From JBDTGE01 sp050742975 (GTDB lineage Bacteria > Actinomycetota > Actinomycetes > Mycobacteriales > Jatrophihabitantaceae), in the NCBI GenBank assembly GCA_050742975.1, contig JBOGDQ010000065.1:1-19490 (forward strand): a stretch of DNA of 19,490 nt, given 5' to 3'. The notes under the pieces were generated by a model. The model had not been told where the DNA came from and ran no database searches. It worked only from the letters and a program-made list of their open reading frames with translations. The translations under genes and the position numbers were made by a program. Shown one piece after another: positions 15,382 through 19,490 of the stretch. How positions within the stretch are numbered: the first letter of the stretch is position 1; each line of letters opens with the position of its first letter.

Positions 15382-16188
15382 CTAGGCCGATGGCCCGGGG
15401 CTGCGCTTGCCGCGGCCCGAGAGCACCGGCTGGGTGAAGGCGTCGACAATGCCGAGATAGGCGGTGGCGCGTGCACTCCATCCCCGGCCGTCGGCTCGCT
15501 CCGGAATATCCGGATGGCTGCGCGAGCGGAGCAGGTAGCCGACCTGTAGGGCCTCGGTCGCCCAGATGAGGTCTTCGAGCGTGCGACCGGCCCGTAGCCT
15601 GCGGCGGGAGTACCGCATCAGGGTCGTGAACAGATGCTCGAAGGACTTGACGAACTTCTCGTTCGCGACCTGCTGAGCTTCGCGCACCATCTCCGGCGGC
15701 GCCAGGGCTCCGAGACCCAGCGCGAGGAAGATCTCGGGGGACCGGCGAGCGGTGCGAAAGTCTGCGTCGCACAGCTGGCGGAAGACCTCGTCTCCCGGCG
15801 CGCCGTCGGCCACCAGCTCGAAAGCCAGCTTGTCGATCTCCTCGCTGCCCGGGGTCGCGATCTGATCCATGATGTACGCCAGCAGCTCACGCTGGAACGT
15901 CTCTTGGTCCGGCCAGATCTGGTAGAACGCGCCCGTCGTCATGGCCCGATTGCCGTTGCACGCATCGTGATCGCGATTGACCTCGGCGAGCACGTCAGTG
16001 ATGCGGATATCGGCCAGCAGGTTGTGCTCGTCGTCCGTCTCCGAGCTGCCACGCGCGATGGCGACACGCGTCGCCGCACTCAGGAGCATGGCCCGCGTTT
16101 CAGCCCGAGGCCGGTGCCGGCGCCGCTCCGGGTCCGATGCGGCAGGTGCATCGGCGGAGTGTGGCTTGGCAGCGGCGGACTTCCCCAT
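15382..16188 (-). CDS. TetR-like regulator with insertions in the DNA-binding domain
   Basis: A 268-residue protein from ATG 16188; the frame extends upstream to 16440 but that part runs across the divergent promoter and peptidase start. An Arg-rich N-terminus (ERRRHRPRAETRAMLLSAATRVAI) leads into a TetR-like helix-turn-helix whose recognition helix and flank read TTGAFYQIWPDQETFQREL. Compared with the usual spacing there are about 10 extra residues between helix 1 and helix 2 (around SSETDDEHNLLAD) and about 11 between helix 2 and helix 3 (NRDHDACNGNRAM). The C-terminal ligand domain (about 115-268) is not recognisable to a subtype. The gene is divergent from the S9 peptidase with a palindrome-like site between them, so autorepression plus control of the peptidase is likely. 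TACGCT repeats lie just upstream as possible -10 elements. Confidence 0.82.
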   Translation of the reverse strand: MGKSAAAKPHSADAPAASDPERRRHRPRAETRAMLLSAATRVAIARGSSETDDEHNLLADIRITDVLAEVNRDHDACNGNRAMTTGAFYQIWPDQETFQRELLAYIMDQIATPGSEEIDKLAFELVADGAPGDEVFRQLCDADFRTARRSPEIFLALGLGALAPPEMVREAQQVANEKFVKSFEHLFTTLMRYSRRRLRAGRTLEDLIWATEALQVGYLLRSRSHPDIPERADGRGWSARATAYLGIVDAFTQPVLSGRGKRSPGPSA

Positions 16189-16219
16189 CCCTGCAGCGTA
16201 GCGTACGCTGCCTGCAAAG

Positions 16220-16238
16220 TTGGTAGAAAACTTACGAG
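16220..16238 (+). promoter_or_regulatory. Candidate TetR operator between tetR and the S9 peptidase gene
   Basis: TTGGTAG-AAAAC-TTACGAG occupies the 106-bp divergent gap and matches the site at 9140-9158 in both arms: the two share TTRGTAR-N5-TTACGAR in the same orientation, and 13 of 19 bases when one is reversed. It is less symmetrical than the other copy. A separate perfect palindrome, ACGAGCTCGT (16234-16243), overlaps its right arm. The location is suitable for TetR to control both divergent transcripts. Confidence 0.45.
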
Positions 16239-16294
16239 CTCGTTTCCTGACGAGTGACGCTGCACCGCGACTGGTATCTACGAATGGGATTGCG

Positions 16295-18181
16295 ATGGAC
16301 CTGACGCTCGTGCACAGCGCGGACCTGAGCCCGGGCGGCACAGCTGTCGCGTGGTGTGTCTCGCGCACCGACGCGGACGAGGAACGGCTCGGCCTGCGAC
16401 TGTCGCGAGTCGGGGTGCCGGGCCACACAGCGGTCGGCAACGGCCCGCGCGACCACGATCCGGCCTGGTCGCCGGACGGGGTGAGGCTGGCTTACCTGTC
16501 CGATCGGGACGATCGGAGCGAACTCGTCCTGGCCGAGGTCGCCTCGCTGCGGTGCGAGCCGATGATGCCGAGCGATCGCCCTGAGCTGAGCCTTGTGTCC
16601 GGACCGCTCTGGAGCCCCGACGGACGCCTGATCGCCTACACCGCCACCGAGTCGACGCGCGAGCCCGCCAGGCCGTACCGCGTCACCCGCGCTGTCCCGT
16701 GGGTCGACGGCCTGGGCCTGGCCGACGATGCGGCAGCCGACATCTACGTCGTCGAGGTAGCGACCGGGCAGCATCGCCGGCTCACGCGGGACGGCTGGCT
16801 CAACCACGACGGGGCCTGGTTGGCCGACTCGTCAGGACTGGTCTTTCTCGCCTCGAACGGCCCCGACGACTGGCAGGGCCGCTCCGAGGTCCGCACCGTC
16901 GATCTCGACGGCCGGCTCGTCGATTTGGCGCCCGCAGGCGACTACTTTTCGGTCGCGGTAACCCCTGTTGGTGTAGCGGTGACGACCCTCGCGGAGGGGC
17001 CGCGGGACACCGCTCGGCTCACCGTCCTCGAAGCCGACGGTCGAACGTCTGAGCGTGCAGAGGCACTCGGGCTGGACATCAACGGCGATGTCCTCGGCGA
17101 CATCGCGGTTCCGTTCGTCAATCCGGATCCGCGCCTGCTCATCGCCGGCGAGGACGCCGTCGTCCGGGTACAGGTACAGGATCGACTCGAGATCCACCGC
17201 GTCGCCCTGTCGGGTGAACCGCGCAACGAGCGGCTGCTGAGCGGGCCGGCCTGCTACTACCCGCTGGCGATCGCCGACGCTCGCCTGCTCTACGCGATGG
17301 GCACGATCACCGCCCCACCCGAGCTCTGGGTCCTCGACCTGGACACCGGTCACCGGGTGCAGGTGAGCGACACCACCAACGAGAACGCCGGGCTGTGTAG
17401 TGACGTGAACGTGTCGGACTTCTGGGTGCAGGCGCCCGGCGGACCGTCGGTCCAGGCCAAGTTCCTGCGCCGCGCCGACCTAGGCGGCCCGCTGCCGACG
17501 GTGCTGCTCATCCACGGCGGCCCCAAGTCCGCTTTCGGGCAGGTGTTCTTCACCGATGCCCAGCTGCTTTGTGAGGCCGGCTTCGGGGTGCTGCTGGTGA
17601 ACCCACGCGGATCGCGTGGCTACGGCGTCGAGTTCGCGGACGCGATCACCGGTGACTGGGGCAACCTCGACTACCAGGACCTGCTCGTCGCAGTCGAGGC
17701 GGCCACCGCGCAGGGCCTCACCGATCCCGACCGGCTCGGCGTCGCCGGGCTGTCCTACGGCGGCTACCTGAGCTCGTGGATGATCGCGCACACCAGCCGA
17801 TTCCGTGCCGCCGTCATCGAGAATCCGGTCACGAACCTGTGGAGCCTCTACGGCACCAGCGACATCGGCCTCAGCTTCGGACCCGAGATCACCGGTGACA
17901 CCCCTCACAACGCCCTCGACCGATACGTGCGCTGCTCGCCGCTGACCACCGCGCACACGTGCACGACGCCCACCCTTCTCATCCAGGCCGAGCAGGATCA
18001 CCGCTGCCCGCCCGAGCAGAGCATGCAGTTCTACTCGGCGCTCAAAGGCAGCGGCTGCACCGTCGAGATGCTCATGCTTCCCGATGCGTCACACGACGGG
18101 TCGATCTCCGGCCCGGTCGCGGGGCGTCGGGCGCAGAACGAGGCACTCGTGGACTGGATGGTGCGCCATCTTCTCGACTGA
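16295..18181 (+). CDS. S9-family serine peptidase (acylaminoacyl-peptidase/DPP-like)
   Basis: A 628-residue protein with two parts. About residues 1-370 form a TolB/DPP-type beta-propeller with repeated WSPDG-like blades (PAWSPDGVRLAYLSDRDD and PLWSPDGRLIAYTATES). The C-terminal part is an alpha/beta-hydrolase with the oxyanion motif HGGP, nucleophile Ser487 in GLSYGGY, Asp568 in EQDHRCPP and His600 in ASHDGS. This architecture cleaves short peptides from the N-terminus or removes acyl-amino acids. No signal peptide is seen, so it should act in the cytosol on imported peptides. I chose ATG 16295 because the upstream TTG at 16220 lies in the putative operator and adds non-conserved residues; the Shine-Dalgarno is weak. 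The next gene overlaps or follows immediately. Substrate preference cannot be read. Confidence 0.92.
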   Translation: MDLTLVHSADLSPGGTAVAWCVSRTDADEERLGLRLSRVGVPGHTAVGNGPRDHDPAWSPDGVRLAYLSDRDDRSELVLAEVASLRCEPMMPSDRPELSLVSGPLWSPDGRLIAYTATESTREPARPYRVTRAVPWVDGLGLADDAAADIYVVEVATGQHRRLTRDGWLNHDGAWLADSSGLVFLASNGPDDWQGRSEVRTVDLDGRLVDLAPAGDYFSVAVTPVGVAVTTLAEGPRDTARLTVLEADGRTSERAEALGLDINGDVLGDIAVPFVNPDPRLLIAGEDAVVRVQVQDRLEIHRVALSGEPRNERLLSGPACYYPLAIADARLLYAMGTITAPPELWVLDLDTGHRVQVSDTTNENAGLCSDVNVSDFWVQAPGGPSVQAKFLRRADLGGPLPTVLLIHGGPKSAFGQVFFTDAQLLCEAGFGVLLVNPRGSRGYGVEFADAITGDWGNLDYQDLLVAVEAATAQGLTDPDRLGVAGLSYGGYLSSWMIAHTSRFRAAVIENPVTNLWSLYGTSDIGLSFGPEITGDTPHNALDRYVRCSPLTTAHTCTTPTLLIQAEQDHRCPPEQSMQFYSALKGSGCTVEMLMLPDASHDGSISGPVAGRRAQNEALVDWMVRHLLD

Positions 18182-19469
18182 GGTCACGCCCCGCACCGCG
18201 GACGCGGACGGGCTCCTGCTCACCGGCGGCATGGTCTTCGACGGCTCAGGGTCCGAGCCACAACGCGCCGACGTCCTGATCGCAGGAGACAGAATCGCGC
18301 AGTTCGGCACGATCGATGCAGGGCTGTTCCCCGCGGCCGAACGTATCGACGTGGCCGGTGCGACGATCCTGCCCGGCTTCATCGACTGCCACGTACACGT
18401 GCTGATGAGCGAGCTCGACATGTGGAAGGTCGCGCAGACACCGTTCTCGCTCAGTTTCTATCAGGGCGCCGAGAACCTTCGCCGCACTCTGCACGCGGGT
18501 ATAACGACGGCCCGTGACGCCGCCGGAGCTGACTACGGGGTCAAGCGCGCCCTGGAACTCGGCCTGATCAGCGGTCCGCGGCTCTTGATCTCAATCACGA
18601 TGCTCAGCCAGACCGGCGGTCACGGCGACGGCCACCTGCTGTCCGGCAGCGACGTCCCGTTCAGCCAACCCCATCCGGGCGCCCCGTCGGGAATCATCGA
18701 CGGACCGCAGCAGGCGCGCTTCAAGGTGAGGGAGTTGCTGCGCGCCGGCGCGGACTGGATCAAGGTCGCTACCAGCGGTGGCGTGTTGTCCGAGGACGAT
18801 CCGAATCATCGGCAGCTCCGCGACGACGAGCTCGCTGAGATCGTCGCCGAAGCCAGCTTCGCCGGAGTGGACGTCATGGCCCACGCGCACGCGCCGGCTG
18901 GCATAAAAGCCGCCGTCCGAAGCGGAGCCCGCTCGATCGAGCACGGCGTCTACCTCGACGACGAGGCGATCGAGTTGATGCTGGAACGGGGAACGTGGCT
19001 GGTCCCCACCCTGACCGCGCCACTTGACGTGATCCACCGCGCAGAGCAGGGAGATGTCTCGCTGCCGACCGGGGCTGTGCACAAGGCTCAGGAGCTTGCC
19101 GCGATACACGTCGACTCGTTCGCTCGCGCAGTCGCGGCCGGCGTTCACGTCGCGATGGGGACGGACTCGGGCGTGGGCGTGCACGGCAACAATCTCAACG
19201 AGCTGGCGCTGATGGCCGCAGCCGGCATGGCGCCATTGCAGGTACTGCGTGCAGCGACGTCCGGCGCCGCCCAGCTGTTGCGGCTCGATCACGAACTCGG
19301 CGCCGTCCGCGCAGGACTGGCGGCCGACCTGCTCGTCGTCCGCGGCGACATCTGCGACCTGGTCACCCTTCCGAAGCGAATCGACTCAGTCATGCAATCC
19401 GGGCGGATCGTGTTCCAGCAGCAACGAGAGCCGTCGAACCCGGCACTGCGTGCAGGCTCTGATGGCTGA
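18084..19469 (+). CDS. Metal-dependent amidohydrolase, Xaa-dipeptidase/imidazolonepropionase-like (COG1228 type)
   Basis: An amidohydrolase-superfamily enzyme with all metal-site residues, numbered from ATG 18084: His103 and His105 in DCHVH, the likely carboxylated Lys227 in WIKVATSGG, His267/His269 in MAHAHA, His287 in IEHG and Asp361 in GTDSG. The N-terminal sandwich (LLLTGGMVFDGSG, DVLIAGDRIAQFG) and C-terminal AADLLVVRGD are typical. Characterised relatives include prolidases and Xaa-Lys/Arg carboxypeptidases, which fits the peptidase and importer context. The start is puzzling. ATG 18084 gives an odd basic 40-residue leader and overlaps the peptidase gene by 98 bp. ATG 18231 would cut into the conserved first strand. 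A non-standard start such as CTG near 18216 would fit homologues best. The class is firm; the start and substrate are unsettled. Confidence 0.88.
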   Translation: MRHTTGRSPARSRGVGRRTRHSWTGWCAIFSTEVTPRTADADGLLLTGGMVFDGSGSEPQRADVLIAGDRIAQFGTIDAGLFPAAERIDVAGATILPGFIDCHVHVLMSELDMWKVAQTPFSLSFYQGAENLRRTLHAGITTARDAAGADYGVKRALELGLISGPRLLISITMLSQTGGHGDGHLLSGSDVPFSQPHPGAPSGIIDGPQQARFKVRELLRAGADWIKVATSGGVLSEDDPNHRQLRDDELAEIVAEASFAGVDVMAHAHAPAGIKAAVRSGARSIEHGVYLDDEAIELMLERGTWLVPTLTAPLDVIHRAEQGDVSLPTGAVHKAQELAAIHVDSFARAVAAGVHVAMGTDSGVGVHGNNLNELALMAAAGMAPLQVLRAATSGAAQLLRLDHELGAVRAGLAADLLVVRGDICDLVTLPKRIDSVMQSGRIVFQQQREPSNPALRAGSDG

Positions 19470-19490
19470 GTACAGGATGAACTTCGTCGA
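19462..19490 (+). CDS. Probable start of a further gene, cut by the window edge
   Basis: ATG at 19462 overlaps the amidohydrolase stop by 8 nt and reads MAEYRMNFV before the window ends; a second ATG in the same frame is at 19477, with CAGG upstream. The overlap pattern matches the other operon joints here, so the operon probably continues. Too little is present to name a family. Confidence 0.35.

Overview
The window looks like chromosomal DNA from a high-GC actinobacterium. The GC content is very high, GTG starts are used, genes are packed tightly with ATGA/GTGA stop-start overlaps, and the protein families (Wadjet type II, PucR regulator, actinobacterial-style ABC operons) fit that group. 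I cannot resolve the genus. No rRNA, tRNA, CRISPR array, insertion sequence or integrase was seen.

Left part (1-3106, minus strand): three consecutive genes of a type II Wadjet anti-plasmid system, jetA (DUF2397), jetB (DUF2398) and the first 86 codons of jetC (SMC/MukB-like ATPase). jetC runs off the left edge, and jetD, the nuclease subunit, would be expected beyond it. A 22-codon reading frame with a strong Shine-Dalgarno sits between jetB and jetC and overlaps both by ATGA junctions.

Middle part (3327-14574): a PucR-type regulator (minus) is divergent from a long plus-strand series. First comes a diaminopimelate-decarboxylase-like PLP enzyme with an altered substrate-binding motif, followed by a complete polar amino-acid ABC importer (lipoprotein, permease, ATPase). 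After a 111-bp gap there is a complete five-gene oligopeptide/dipeptide ABC importer (lipoprotein, two permeases, two ATPases).

Right part (14590-19490): a metallo-beta-lactamase-fold hydrolase and an atypical TetR regulator form a minus-strand pair. The TetR gene is divergent from an S9 prolyl-oligopeptidase-type serine peptidase and a metal-dependent amidohydrolase of the Xaa-dipeptidase/imidazolonepropionase-like group. Another gene probably begins at the right edge.

A similar 19-bp site (arms TTRGTAR and TTACGAR, spacer N5) lies just upstream of the peptide-importer operon and in the tetR/peptidase divergent region. I infer that TetR co-regulates peptide uptake and intracellular peptide hydrolysis. 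The PucR side probably controls amino-acid uptake and decarboxylation. Together 3.3-19.5 kb reads as a catabolic module: import peptides and amino acids, cleave the peptides, and decarboxylate an amino acid that is probably not meso-diaminopimelate.
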